Source: Clostridia bacterium
GTDB lineage: Bacteria > Bacillota > Clostridia > Oscillospirales > CAG-272
DNA: 7,955 nt
Assembly: GCA_017452215.1 (NCBI GenBank)
Contig: JAFTMU010000201.1
Span: 1-7,955, forward strand
Direction: 5' to 3'
In this document: positions 1 to 6,938 of the stretch, piece by piece
Layout: each line of letters begins with the position of its first letter
Numbering within the stretch: position 1 is the first letter of the stretch
The notes under the pieces: model-generated
Database searches by the model: none
What the model was told of the DNA's origin: nothing
The model's input: only the letters and a program-made list of their open reading frames with translations
Made by a program: the position numbers and the translations under genes

Positions 1-1
1 A

Positions 2-301
2 TATTTGGCGGTGGTGTACGGGGATCGTGTTTTGGGCACGGTGAAGCTGTACGCTACGGCAGACGCAGAAAGAAGCGCCGTGGCAAGCACCTTGAAGGAT
101 ATACAGAACATTATGAAAAACAGAGTGTTTGTAGCAGGCTTGATCTTTTTCGTTCTTGCAATGAGTGCTTGGATCGTGACGGAATGCTTGATTTCACGAC
201 ACCGCAAGCATAAATGGGACAAATATTTCAGCAATAAAATGGAGCTTTCGGATGAAATTCTCAAATCCAATTCCCCATTTGGACGAGACAAAAGGTCTTA
301 A
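2..301 (+). CDS. Probable D-alanyl-D-alanine carboxypeptidase (DacF/PBP5-like, peptidase S11), C-terminal part only
   Basis: This is the 3' end of a gene that enters from the left edge; about 99 codons are visible and it ends in TAA. The start of the visible part, with GDRVLGTVKLYAT and then ADAERS, matches the C-terminal beta domain of clostridial S11 carboxypeptidases, where a G-x-x-LGTV-x-L strand is followed by an ERS motif and a helix leading to the membrane. A hydrophobic segment follows (around VFVAGLIFFVLAMSAWIV, 124-180), then a basic stretch (RHRKHKWDK) and a polar tail of about 35 residues that would lie in the cytoplasm. Enzymes of this family trim the terminal D-Ala from peptidoglycan stem peptides outside the membrane. 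The catalytic SxxK, SxN and KTG motifs would lie upstream of the window, so the assignment rests on the tail alone. No convincing terminator follows. Confidence 0.62.
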   Translation, partial: YLAVVYGDRVLGTVKLYATADAERSAVASTLKDIQNIMKNRVFVAGLIFFVLAMSAWIVTECLISRHRKHKWDKYFSNKMELSDEILKSNSPFGRDKRS

Positions 302-357
302 TGCCTCAAACACCTTGAAAAATCCGCAAAAAATGGCAAAATGAGGACTTTTTAGAG

Positions 358-386
358 TTGATTTTTGAAACATTATATGGTATAAT
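358..386 (+). promoter_or_regulatory. Sigma-A-type promoter of the flavodoxin-like gene
   Basis: The -35 box TTGATT (358-363) and a perfect -10 box TATAAT (381-386) are separated by 17 bp. The -10 is preceded by TGG (378-380), an extended -10 motif. Transcription would start near 393, giving a leader of about 48 nt before the ATG at 441. A ribosome binding site AAAGGAG (427-433) lies 7 nt before that ATG. Confidence 0.85.
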
Positions 387-440
387 GTCTTTGTAAAGTT
401 TTTTGCGAAGCTTATATGATATTTTTAAAGGAGAAAAACC

Positions 441-869
441 ATGGCAATCAAAATGAGAGTCCTTTACGACTCGGGCAAAAAGAAGATCAAAACTATTGCA
501 AACGAGATCAAGGCACACTACGACCTCGGTGTCAATGCAGTAGATACCATTCCCCCCGCATACTCCTGCGACAAGGAAAGAATCGTTATTCTAATGCTTA
601 CCGCAAAGGGTGACGTGAAGGATTCGATTCGCCTTTTCTGCCAAGAGCTGACCAAGGCACGTGCGCAGAATATTGCATTGATCATTGACGGTGATGAGAA
701 TGCTGCCAACAGAGTAAAGCAGATCATTGCAGAGGTTGCTAACAATGCCGTTTATGATGAGGTCCTTTACATCAACGGCGGTCTCCCCATTTTTGGCGGC
801 TCGGTAAAGCCCGAGGAACGCACTGCTATTTTTGAGTGGGTTGACCGTGTGATCGCAAACCTGAAATAA
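441..869 (+). CDS. Flavodoxin-like domain protein of unknown function
   Basis: A complete 142-residue soluble protein with an ideal ribosome binding site (AAAGGAG, 7 nt spacing) and its own strong promoter. The alternation of strands and helices suggests a flavodoxin-like alpha/beta fold: MRVLYDSGKKKIKTIANEI looks like strand 1, loop and helix 1; ERIVILMLTAKGDV is a hydrophobic strand followed by a loop; NIALIIDGDENAA is another strand; DEVLYINGGLP is a late strand. True flavodoxins carry a T/S-x-T-G-x-T phosphate-binding loop after strand 1. Here the equivalent is D-S-G-K-K-K, so FMN binding is doubtful and the protein may use the fold for something else. There is no signal peptide or membrane segment. 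It is a single-gene unit between the carboxypeptidase and the convergent proC, so the neighbours say little about function. The coding call is firm; the fold is a family-level inference. Confidence 0.85.
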   Translation: MAIKMRVLYDSGKKKIKTIANEIKAHYDLGVNAVDTIPPAYSCDKERIVILMLTAKGDVKDSIRLFCQELTKARAQNIALIIDGDENAANRVKQIIAEVANNAVYDEVLYINGGLPIFGGSVKPEERTAIFEWVDRVIANLK

Positions 870-881
870 TTGGAATATAAC

Positions 882-913
882 AAAAAAGCCGTAAGATAAC
901 TTGCGGCTTTTTT
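882..913 (+). terminator. Bidirectional intrinsic terminator between the flavodoxin-like gene and proC
   Basis: An 8-bp stem, GCCGTAAG (888-895) with CTTGCGGC (900-907) including one G-T wobble, closes a 4-nt ATAA loop. Six A residues precede it (882-887) and six T residues follow it (908-913), so it can stop transcription in both directions. It lies 12 bp after the stop of the + strand gene and just beyond the TGA of proC on the - strand. Confidence 0.92.
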
Positions 914-918
914 GTATA

Positions 919-1725
919 TCATTTCTTTAGTTTTAAGGTCTTTTCGTAGGCAGCGGTGACGGCATCCATGACCGAGGCACGGAAGGAGCCCTCCTCCAGG
1001 GCGTGCACACCTGCGATCGTCGTTCCTCCGGGGCTGCAAACCGCATCCTTTAATTCTCCCGGATGCTTTCCGCTTTCCAAAAGCAGCTTTGCCGCTCCCA
1101 GAAGGGTCTGTGCGGCGTAAAGATTGGATTTTTCACGGGCAAGTCCGCATTCCACCGCTCCGTCGGCAAGCGCCTCGGCAAACAGATAAACAAACGCAGG
1201 ACCGCACCCGGAAAGCGCACTTGCGGCATCGATCTTTTCCTCGGGGATTAGATCTAATCTTCCTGCGCCTTTCAGCGCCGAGAGAAACACCGCTATTTGG
1301 TCCTTGGTGACTTTGGAATTGGCAGTATAAAGGATCATCCCCTCGCCAACCGATGCGGGGGTGTTGGGCATGATGCGAATGACAGGCAAAGATGCGCCTG
1401 CAAGGGATTCCACTGCGCTGATGGAAAGACCTGCTGCCATAGTGATGAGAACGGCGTTTTCCTCTCGTTCTCCCAAATACGGGCGAATTTCTTGGAACAA
1501 GGCATCAAAGCCCTGAGGCTTGACACCGAGGAAAATATATGCAGAGCTTTTCACAAGTGTTTTCAGATCGGTGGCAACGGCACCGATGGAATTTGCCAAT
1601 TCTTCTGCCTTCTCAGTACTCATATCGCAGAGTGCGATGGCGCTTGCGGGAACCGATTTTGCCACGGCTCTTGCCAATGCACCGCCCATATTTCCGCAGC
1701 CGATAAAACCAAATTGATATTTCAT
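919..1725 (-). CDS. proC: Pyrroline-5-carboxylate reductase
   Basis: A 268-residue enzyme that reduces 1-pyrroline-5-carboxylate to L-proline with NAD(P)H, the last step of proline synthesis in the cytoplasm. The N-terminal Rossmann motif GCGNMGG (residues 9-15) binds the dinucleotide. RIMPNTP (117-123) and ALSGCGPAFVYLF (170-182) are family motifs, and the P5C reductase signature PGGTTIAGVHALE lies at 232-244. Length is normal for the family. The chosen ATG (1723-1725) is preceded by AAAGGA at 7 nt and starts the protein directly at the Rossmann strand. A longer form from a TTG at 1746 would add 7 residues, overlap the proA stop and lack that spacing. The gene lies 17 bp after proA as the last gene of proBAC, and ends in TGA next to the shared terminator. 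Confidence 0.97.
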   Translation of the reverse strand: MKYQFGFIGCGNMGGALARAVAKSVPASAIALCDMSTEKAEELANSIGAVATDLKTLVKSSAYIFLGVKPQGFDALFQEIRPYLGEREENAVLITMAAGLSISAVESLAGASLPVIRIMPNTPASVGEGMILYTANSKVTKDQIAVFLSALKGAGRLDLIPEEKIDAASALSGCGPAFVYLFAEALADGAVECGLAREKSNLYAAQTLLGAAKLLLESGKHPGELKDAVCSPGGTTIAGVHALEEGSFRASVMDAVTAAYEKTLKLKK

Positions 1726-1732
1726 GTGCTGT

Positions 1733-1740
1733 TCCTTTCC
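1733..1740 (-). promoter_or_regulatory. Ribosome binding site deciding the proC start
   Basis: On the - strand this reads GGAAAGGA. The AAAGGA core (1733-1738) is 7 nt from the ATG at 1723-1725 and lies in the short gap after the proA stop. It supports the ATG over the upstream TTG at 1746. Confidence 0.8.
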
Positions 1741-1742
1741 TA

Positions 1743-2999
1743 TCAACGGATCTGTCCGTTACCGTTGATTACATATTTATAGGTAGTCAGCTCCTCCAAG
1801 CCCATAGGACCTCTTGCATGGAGCTTTTGCGTGGAGATGCCGATCTCGCAACCAAGACCGAACTCGCCACCGTCGGTAAAGCGTGTGGAGGCGTTGACGT
1901 ATACGGCTGCGCTATCTACCGCAGAGGTAAAATAGGATGCCGCAGTCTGATCCGCTGTAATAATTGCATCGCTGTGGTGTGTGGAATGCGCCGCTATGTG
2001 GGCAACCGCCTCCTTGACGTCGGAAACGATCTTAACGGCGAGAATGTAATTTAAAAACTCGGTGTCAAAGTCGGCGTCGGTTGCGGGCGTTCCGTCGATG
2101 ATTTCAATGGCTTCCCCGTCCAGGCGTAGTTCTACGGGCGGTTGTCCGTTTGCAATGCGGTCCTCGACCAGTCGCTTTTTGAGCATAGGTAAGAACGTCT
2201 CGGCAACGCTTCTTGCGACGATACAGACCTCCTCGGCATTACACACAGAGGGGCGTGAGGTCTTGGCGTTCTCGATGATATTGAGTGCTATAGCAAGGTC
2301 GGCTTTTTCGTCCACGTATACGTGACAGATGCCTGTTCCCGTTTGAATACAAGGAACCTTTGCGTTTTCCACACAGGCACGGATCAGTCCTGCGCCACCA
2401 CGGGGGATCAAAAGATCCACGTACTCGGTAGCAGTCATCAATTCGTTTGCACCTGCACGGGTGGTATCCTCCAAAATGTTGATGAAATTTTGCGAAAGTC
2501 CAAGCTTGGCAAGTCCTTGACGCATAGCATCGACGATTGCGGTGGAGGAACGGTAGGCCTCCTTGCCTCCACGCAGAACACAGACGTTGCCGCTTTTCAG
2601 CGCCAGCGCCGCCGCATCGGAGGTGACGTTGGGACGGCTTTCGTAAATAATTGCCACCACACCCATGGGAACACGCATCTTGCTGACCTTGATCCCGTTG
2701 GGACGGGTGAAGGAATCGGTGATCTTTCCTACGGGATCGGGAAGCTTGACTACGTCACGAATTCCCTCTGCCATTGCATGAATGCGTTCCCGGGTCAGGC
2801 GCAGGCGGTCGATCATGACAGAGTTCATGCTATCCTGCACTGCTTTGACGTCCTGCTCGTTGGCGGATAAGATCTCCTCCACAGAGGATTCCAAGGCATC
2901 TGCCATAGAAAGGAGTGCATCATTTTTTTGTTGTGCGGTAAGAAGCGCAAGAGAGGCGGTTGCCGCCTTTGCTTGCTTTAAAATTTCAAGAGTGGTCAT
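1743..2999 (-). CDS. proA: Gamma-glutamyl phosphate reductase (glutamate-5-semialdehyde dehydrogenase)
   Basis: A 418-residue enzyme that reduces gamma-glutamyl phosphate to glutamate-5-semialdehyde with NADPH, the second step of proline synthesis. It belongs to the aldehyde dehydrogenase superfamily, and the length is typical. Visible family motifs are YESRPNVTSDAA (119-130), LRGGKEA (142-148), LIPRGG (197-202), GTGICHVYVD (221-230) and SRPSVCNAEE (248-257). C253 in the last motif is the expected catalytic cysteine that forms the thiohemiacetal. The start ATG overlaps the proB TGA as ATGA, and AAAGGAG (3007-3013 on the - strand) is 7 nt upstream inside proB. This arrangement suggests translational coupling and balanced synthesis with the kinase, which makes a labile acyl phosphate. 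The gene ends in TGA, 17 bp before proC. Confidence 0.98.
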   Translation of the reverse strand: MTTLEILKQAKAATASLALLTAQQKNDALLSMADALESSVEEILSANEQDVKAVQDSMNSVMIDRLRLTRERIHAMAEGIRDVVKLPDPVGKITDSFTRPNGIKVSKMRVPMGVVAIIYESRPNVTSDAAALALKSGNVCVLRGGKEAYRSSTAIVDAMRQGLAKLGLSQNFINILEDTTRAGANELMTATEYVDLLIPRGGAGLIRACVENAKVPCIQTGTGICHVYVDEKADLAIALNIIENAKTSRPSVCNAEEVCIVARSVAETFLPMLKKRLVEDRIANGQPPVELRLDGEAIEIIDGTPATDADFDTEFLNYILAVKIVSDVKEAVAHIAAHSTHHSDAIITADQTAASYFTSAVDSAAVYVNASTRFTDGGEFGLGCEIGISTQKLHARGPMGLEELTTYKYVINGNGQIR

Positions 3000-3772
3000 T
3001 GGATTGCTCCTTTTGCAATAAATCGGGTACCCACATGCTTTCCGTCAAAAAGGTCATATAGAAGCATGGGAGAGGCTCCGTTGAGAATCACCATCTCACA
3101 GCCCTCCTTCATGCAGATCTCTGCGGCATGGAGCTTGGTTTTCATGCCTCCCGTGCCGAGAGAGGAGCCCTTATCGCCTGCAAGCGCCAGAATGTCTTCG
3201 GAAAGATCGGCAACCTCGTGGATCAAGGTGGCATCGGCGTACTTGTGAGGATCGGCAGTGTAGAGCCCATCAATGTCGGAGAGTAGAATCAGACGGTCTG
3301 CCTTGATGCTGACAGCAACCATGGCAGAGAGCGTATCGTTGTCCCCTACCTTGATCTCATCGGTGGCGATGGTATCGTTTTCGTTGATGATGGGAAGAAC
3401 ATCCAGCTCCAAAAGGCGCTGCATGGTATTTTGGAAATTATGATAACGGTCATCGTGGCGGAAATCTGCGCCTGTAAGCAGAAGCTGCGCTACCGTGTGA
3501 TGGTACTTTTGAAACAGGCGGTCATATGTATACATCAATTCGCACTGCCCGACGGCAGCGGCTGCCTGCTTGGTTGGGATATCCTCGGGGCGCTCCTTGA
3601 GGGAGAGCTTACCCACCCCCATACCGATAGCCCCCGAGGAAACTAAGATCACCTCGTGTCCGCTGTTCTTTAAATCGCTCAATACCTTACAAAGCTCCTC
3701 CACACGGCGAATGTTCAGAAGCCCCGTGGCGTGAGCCAAGGTTGACGTACCGATTTTTACTACAAATCTCAT
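2996..3772 (-). CDS. proB: Glutamate 5-kinase, short form without PUA domain
   Basis: A 258-residue amino-acid kinase family enzyme that phosphorylates L-glutamate to gamma-glutamyl phosphate, the first and normally feedback-controlled step of proline synthesis. Visible motifs are the N-terminal VVKIGTST with K6, VSSGAIGMG (44-52), INENDT (129-134), KVGDNDTLSAM (141-151), LLSDIDGLYTADP (163-175) and GTGGMKTKL (206-214). Together these cover the ATP and glutamate sites. The protein stops just after the kinase domain (GTRFIAKGAIQ), whereas E. coli-type enzymes of about 367 residues carry a further PUA domain. The proA ATG overlaps the proB stop codon, so the short length is a designed end and not a broken reading frame. 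The ATG at 3770-3772 has a G-rich ribosome binding site (GAGGGGGA) about 8 nt upstream. First gene of proBAC. Confidence 0.97.
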   Translation of the reverse strand: MRFVVKIGTSTLAHATGLLNIRRVEELCKVLSDLKNSGHEVILVSSGAIGMGVGKLSLKERPEDIPTKQAAAAVGQCELMYTYDRLFQKYHHTVAQLLLTGADFRHDDRYHNFQNTMQRLLELDVLPIINENDTIATDEIKVGDNDTLSAMVAVSIKADRLILLSDIDGLYTADPHKYADATLIHEVADLSEDILALAGDKGSSLGTGGMKTKLHAAEICMKEGCEMVILNGASPMLLYDLFDGKHVGTRFIAKGAIQ

Positions 3773-3814
3773 AAAGCATATCCCCCTCTCGGTGATGCGG
3801 ATAATATACCTTAT

Positions 3815-3843
3815 ATTATAACAAAAACAGCATATTCCGTCAA
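3815..3843 (-). promoter_or_regulatory. Sigma-A-type promoter of the proBAC operon
   Basis: On the - strand, TTGACG (3838-3843) and a perfect TATAAT (3815-3820) are separated by 17 bp. Transcription would start near 3808, leaving a leader of about 36 nt before the proB ATG. That is too short for a proline T-box or other large riboswitch, so control is more likely by enzyme feedback or by a DNA-binding protein. Confidence 0.88.
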
Positions 3844-3899
3844 GAACTTTGAGAAAAAAACGTGCCGAAAAAATTTTAAAAGGAAAATAAAAAAAACTA

Positions 3900-3928
3900 T
3901 TGTTTTTTCAAATCAGATACTGTATAAT
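3900..3928 (+). promoter_or_regulatory. Sigma-A-type promoter of the GH95 gene
   Basis: TTGTTT (3900-3905) and a perfect TATAAT (3923-3928) are separated by 17 bp, with A/T-tract DNA directly upstream. The start of transcription would be near 3935, giving a leader of about 50 nt. Confidence 0.8.
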
Positions 3929-3938
3929 ATGCGTGAGC

Positions 3939-3960
3939 AAAATTGATCCTTCAATTTTTT
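3939..3960 (+). repeat. Inverted repeat in the GH95 leader (possible operator or weak attenuator)
   Basis: AAAATTGA (3939-3946) and TCAATTTT (3951-3958) form a perfect 8-bp inverted repeat around a TCCT centre. The second arm merges into a run of six T (3955-3960). The repeat lies just after the predicted transcription start, a usual place for a repressor operator. In RNA it would be an A/U-rich hairpin with a U-run, so weak attenuation is the other reading. Confidence 0.5.
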
Positions 3961-3975
3961 AATACAATGGAGAAT

Positions 3976-3979
3976 GGAG
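3976..3979 (+). promoter_or_regulatory. Ribosome binding site deciding the GH95 start
   Basis: GGAG lies 5 nt before the ATG at 3985. An in-frame ATG at 3967 and a TTG at 3943 lie further upstream. The TTG falls inside the leader inverted repeat and has no ribosome binding site, and the 3967 ATG is also poorly placed. The 3985 start is therefore preferred and begins the conserved protein sequence directly. Confidence 0.65.
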
Positions 3980-3984
3980 AAAAA

Positions 3985-6294
3985 ATGAAGAATTATAAGA
4001 TTTTTGATAACGTTCAGCCGAGGCGTTGGTTAGAGAGCGTGCCTATCGGTTGCGGAAGAATGGGGGCGACCCTGATGTGCGGTGTAGGCTGCGAAAGGAT
4101 ACACCTGAACGAGGAGACCATCTGGTCCGAGAGCAAAGGAATCGGCCCAAATCCCAAGATGCCTGAGAAAATCCGTCGAATCCGTGATCTCTTTCTTCAA
4201 GACAAGCCCGCAGAGGCAGACAAATTGGCAAAAACGGAATTCGACAATTGCTTTAACCGTATTCGCTCCTTTGAGGGTGCAGGAAAGCTTTCGATCTCCC
4301 TTCATGAAAACGACCACTGCCGTGGCTACCGCCATACCTTGGATCTGGTAAACGGAATTGCCACTGTGGAGTATGATAAGGATGGCTCTCATTATACCCG
4401 TGAGTACTTTGCCTCCTATCCCGATAACGTCATCGTCTGTCGTGTCACCTCCTCTAACTCTCCGATATCTGCCAGAGTAATGTATGACAGAGAGAGAATC
4501 CTTTCCCTGTCCGCCGAAAACGATCAGATCACGGCAACTGCAAAAACGGTATTCGGCGATCATAAATTCTGCATCAAGATCCGTGTTATGAGTGACGGCA
4601 CCGTTGCTTGTGACAACTGTGACATTGTTGTTTCGGACGCAAAGAGCTTTTGCGTTTACATCGCCATTGAAACCGAATTCAGTCACGGCGAGGGATACGT
4701 AGATGCTGTGAAATTCCCCGCAGTGCTGGATTACGAGGCGATCAAGGCTCGCCACGTTGCCGATTTTTCTTCTTTGATGAAGCGTGCAGACGTAGATCTG
4801 CCTGCCTTGGCGGAAATGGCGGAGATCCCTCAAACCGAGCTGTTCAAGCTTCGTCGTTGGAACAAACCCAAGGATGAGTCCCAATTTATGACCCAGTGGC
4901 AATTCGGCAGATATTTGCTGATCTCCTCCAGCCGCAACGGCACTCTTCCTGCGAACCTGCAAGGGATTTGGTCAGAGGGGGACGCTTGCGAATGGAGCGG
5001 TGACTATCACACCAACATTAACCTGCAAGCCAACTATTGGGCTGCTGAAACCGTGAATCTTTCCGAGTGCCACCTACCCTTGTTTGACTACATGAACAAG
5101 TATCTTCTGGAATCCGGAAAAAAGACTTCGAGAATCGGATACAATACCCGTGGCTGTGTGGTACATCATTTGAGTGATGTTTACGGGTATACTGCTCCTG
5201 CCGACGGACTTTGGGGACTGTGGCCTCACGGCGCTTCCTGGTTGGCGCTTCATATGTGGGAGCATTATCTCTTTACCAAGGATAAAAAATTCCTGAAAGA
5301 GCAGGCGTTTGAATTTGTGCATCAGGCTTCCCTGTTTTTCTTGGATAATCTTGAAACCGATTGCAAAGGGCGCTTGGTGCTGGCTCCCTCTACCTCTCCC
5401 GAAAACCATTATTTTGTCAATGACGAAAACGGAAACAAGTACAACTGCTACCTGACCTCCAGCTCTACCATGGATATTGAAATGATAGATACGCTCTTCC
5501 GTATCTATCTGGAGAGCGCCAAGATCCTTGGTATTGAGGACAAGGATGTGGCGGATGTAAGAGAAACAATCAAGAGGCTGCCTCCTCTTTCCGTAGGTAA
5601 ATTCGGTCAACTGATGGAATGGATCGAGGATTACGAGGAGACCGAGGTTGGACATCGCCATACCTCCCACACTTATGGCATCTTCCCCAGCTTTATTATC
5701 AATCGGAGCACCCCTGAGATCTACCGTGCGGTCGGCGTCACTATTGACCGTCGCCTTTCGGGACAAGGAAATGGCGCTTCCAGCGCCTCTAACGTTGGTT
5801 GGAGCATGGCGTATCTTGGCGGTGCGGTTGCAAGACTTCGCCGTGCGGAGCAGGCCTACGGACTGTTGAATCGCTTTGCGACCTATCATGTACAACCCAA
5901 TCTTTTGGATGTATTCGTTCGCCCCAATAGAGACAACGACGTTTTCCAGATCGATGGAAATCTCGGTTACGTTGCGGCAATGAGTGAAATGCTGATACAG
6001 AGTCATGAGGACGTGATCGCTCTTCTCCCCGCACTTCCCTCCCGTTGGGATCATGGAAGCTTTTATGGCTTGCGTGCAAGAGGCGGATACGAGGTCTCGC
6101 TCCGTTGGGAGAACTACGAGGTCAAGGAGCTTTCACTTCACTCTGATTTTGACAGCAATTGTGTATTGGAGCTTCCGGAAAAGCAAAAAACCTTGTCCTT
6201 TACAAATGAAAACGGTAAGGTCTACACCGTGGAGAACGGGCTGCTTTCTTTGCATCTTGGTGCTGACGAAAATATTAAATTAACGATAATGTAA
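3985..6294 (+). CDS. Glycoside hydrolase family 95 protein, probable intracellular alpha-L-fucosidase
   Basis: A 769-residue GH95 enzyme; the family contains alpha-1,2-L-fucosidases and some alpha-L-galactosidases that act by inversion. The N-terminal signature PIGCGRMGATLMCGV, then ERIHLNEETIWS, covers residues 20-48. The (alpha/alpha)6 catalytic domain carries GDYHTNINLQANYW with N344 and N346, APSTSPEN with E473, GHRHTSHTYGIFP (556-568) and FQIDGNLGY with D657. These agree in order and spacing with the Asn-x-Asn, Glu and Asp catalytic set known from the bifidobacterial enzyme AfcA. There is no signal peptide, so it should act in the cytoplasm on imported fucosylated oligosaccharides or glycosides, but no transporter or fucose catabolic gene is in the window. 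It is a single-gene unit with its own promoter and terminator. The family call is firm; alpha-L-fucose versus alpha-L-galactose specificity is not settled. Confidence 0.94.
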   Translation: MKNYKIFDNVQPRRWLESVPIGCGRMGATLMCGVGCERIHLNEETIWSESKGIGPNPKMPEKIRRIRDLFLQDKPAEADKLAKTEFDNCFNRIRSFEGAGKLSISLHENDHCRGYRHTLDLVNGIATVEYDKDGSHYTREYFASYPDNVIVCRVTSSNSPISARVMYDRERILSLSAENDQITATAKTVFGDHKFCIKIRVMSDGTVACDNCDIVVSDAKSFCVYIAIETEFSHGEGYVDAVKFPAVLDYEAIKARHVADFSSLMKRADVDLPALAEMAEIPQTELFKLRRWNKPKDESQFMTQWQFGRYLLISSSRNGTLPANLQGIWSEGDACEWSGDYHTNINLQANYWAAETVNLSECHLPLFDYMNKYLLESGKKTSRIGYNTRGCVVHHLSDVYGYTAPADGLWGLWPHGASWLALHMWEHYLFTKDKKFLKEQAFEFVHQASLFFLDNLETDCKGRLVLAPSTSPENHYFVNDENGNKYNCYLTSSSTMDIEMIDTLFRIYLESAKILGIEDKDVADVRETIKRLPPLSVGKFGQLMEWIEDYEETEVGHRHTSHTYGIFPSFIINRSTPEIYRAVGVTIDRRLSGQGNGASSASNVGWSMAYLGGAVARLRRAEQAYGLLNRFATYHVQPNLLDVFVRPNRDNDVFQIDGNLGYVAAMSEMLIQSHEDVIALLPALPSRWDHGSFYGLRARGGYEVSLRWENYEVKELSLHSDFDSNCVLELPEKQKTLSFTNENGKVYTVENGLLSLHLGADENIKLTIM

Positions 6295-6306
6295 TAAATG
6301 TAATAT

Positions 6307-6342
6307 AAATACGCCCACGGGTTTTCCCGTGAGCGTATTTTT
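6307..6342 (+). terminator. Bidirectional intrinsic terminator between the GH95 gene and the htrA-like gene
   Basis: A 15-bp stem pairs 6307-6321 with 6326-6340, with a single C-A mismatch, around a TTTT loop. The stem has A/T-rich ends (AAAT at the base on one side, ATTT then TT on the other), giving a T-run in both directions. It starts 12 bp after the GH95 TAA and ends 5 bp from the stop of the - strand htrA-like gene. Confidence 0.9.
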
Positions 6343-6935
6343 GATTTTTAGTTGCTAACGCCAAGTTTGACGGAAACTTCAAGCCGAGTGTCACCTCGCA
6401 TGATCTTTAATTGCAGCACGTCACCGACACGGTATTGGTACAGGAGCTTCTGCAAGATATCCATGCCTGTAACAGTGGTGCCGTCTGCCTCGAAGATGAT
6501 ATCCCCGATCTCCAACACACCGTATGCGCCGCCCGTTTCCTCCACCTTGGTTACGATCACACCTGTGGCAGATGCCGTATATGTCTCGTTGCCAAGGCGG
6601 TATTGATCTCCCTTTTGGATGTTTTGCACGGTAATCCCGATCGTGGGACGGATCTGTGAAATCGAAGAATCCAATTCCCCGAGCGTTCCGTCGATGATCG
6701 CATTGACCGTTTGCATGGCAGCGTTGATCGGGATCGCATAACCAATGCCCTCGTAGTCGCTCATCTTTCTGGTAACGATACCGATGACTTCACCGTATTC
6801 GTTGCAAAGAGGTCCGCCGGAATTTCCGGTGTTTACGGGAGCGTCGGTCTGTATCATGGTCAACTCTCCAATATATCCCTCTCCCGTCACAGAGATCTTA
6901 CGGTTCAGCGCAGAAATGATGCCCTGCGTGGTGGT

Positions 6936-6938
6936 TCA
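6936..6938 (-). other. In-frame TGA splitting the htrA-like gene
   Basis: The codon context on the - strand is TCC TGA ACC. A single base change from TGG (Trp), GGA (Gly) or CGA (Arg) would produce it. The base after TGA is A. The same 7-mer CTGAACC occurs again 31 bp downstream (6902-6908), where it is read in another codon context as Leu-Asn. Confidence 0.9.

Larger units (their letters stand above)
3773..3984. other. Divergent intergenic region between proBAC and the GH95 gene
   Basis: This 212-bp region holds two outward-facing promoters whose -35 boxes are 56 bp apart (3843 and 3900). Between them lies very A-rich DNA with several A-tracts (for example 3854-3860, 3868-3873 and 3889-3896) that could act as UP elements or cause curvature. 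The GH95 side also carries an inverted repeat in its leader. No small gene is visible here. Confidence 0.75.

Noticed and set aside
304..353. Terminator after the carboxypeptidase-like gene
   Set aside because: CCTCA (304-308) and TGAGG (342-346) can pair before a short T-run, but the loop is 33 nt and the stem only 5 bp, too weak to call.
1297..1782. Open frames on the + strand across proC and proA (also 2322-2870)
   Set aside because: They are antisense to clear proC and proA coding sequence and have no family resemblance or start signals.
3773..3814. Proline T-box or other riboswitch ahead of proB
   Set aside because: The predicted leader is only about 36 nt long, too short for a T-box, and shows no matching structure.
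4030..4962. Long open frame of 310 codons on the - strand
   Set aside because: It lies entirely within the GH95 gene, antisense to it, has no recognisable domain and is explained by the codon bias of the real gene.
5074..6054. Long open frame of 326 codons on the - strand
   Set aside because: It is also antisense to the GH95 catalytic domain, has no ribosome binding site or family motif, and is a codon-bias shadow.
6348..6890. Independent gene for the C-terminal half of the HtrA-like protein
   Set aside because: The possible GTG start at 6888-6890 is a conserved internal valine and has no ribosome binding site upstream, so separate translation is unlikely.
6936..6938. UGA read as tryptophan or glycine by a changed genetic code
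   Set aside because: proA, proB, proC and the response regulator all end in TGA at the expected family ends, and proB/proA overlap as ATGA. Reading TGA as sense would extend proC through its terminator. Normal Trp positions in these genes use TGG.
6902..6938. Selenocysteine insertion at the TGA with a SECIS hairpin downstream
   Set aside because: A hairpin CGCAG/CTGCG (6924-6928 with 6909-6913) follows the TGA, but the stem is only 5 bp and starts just 7 nt after it. HtrA proteases do not use selenocysteine at this site, which is normally Gly, Glu or Trp.
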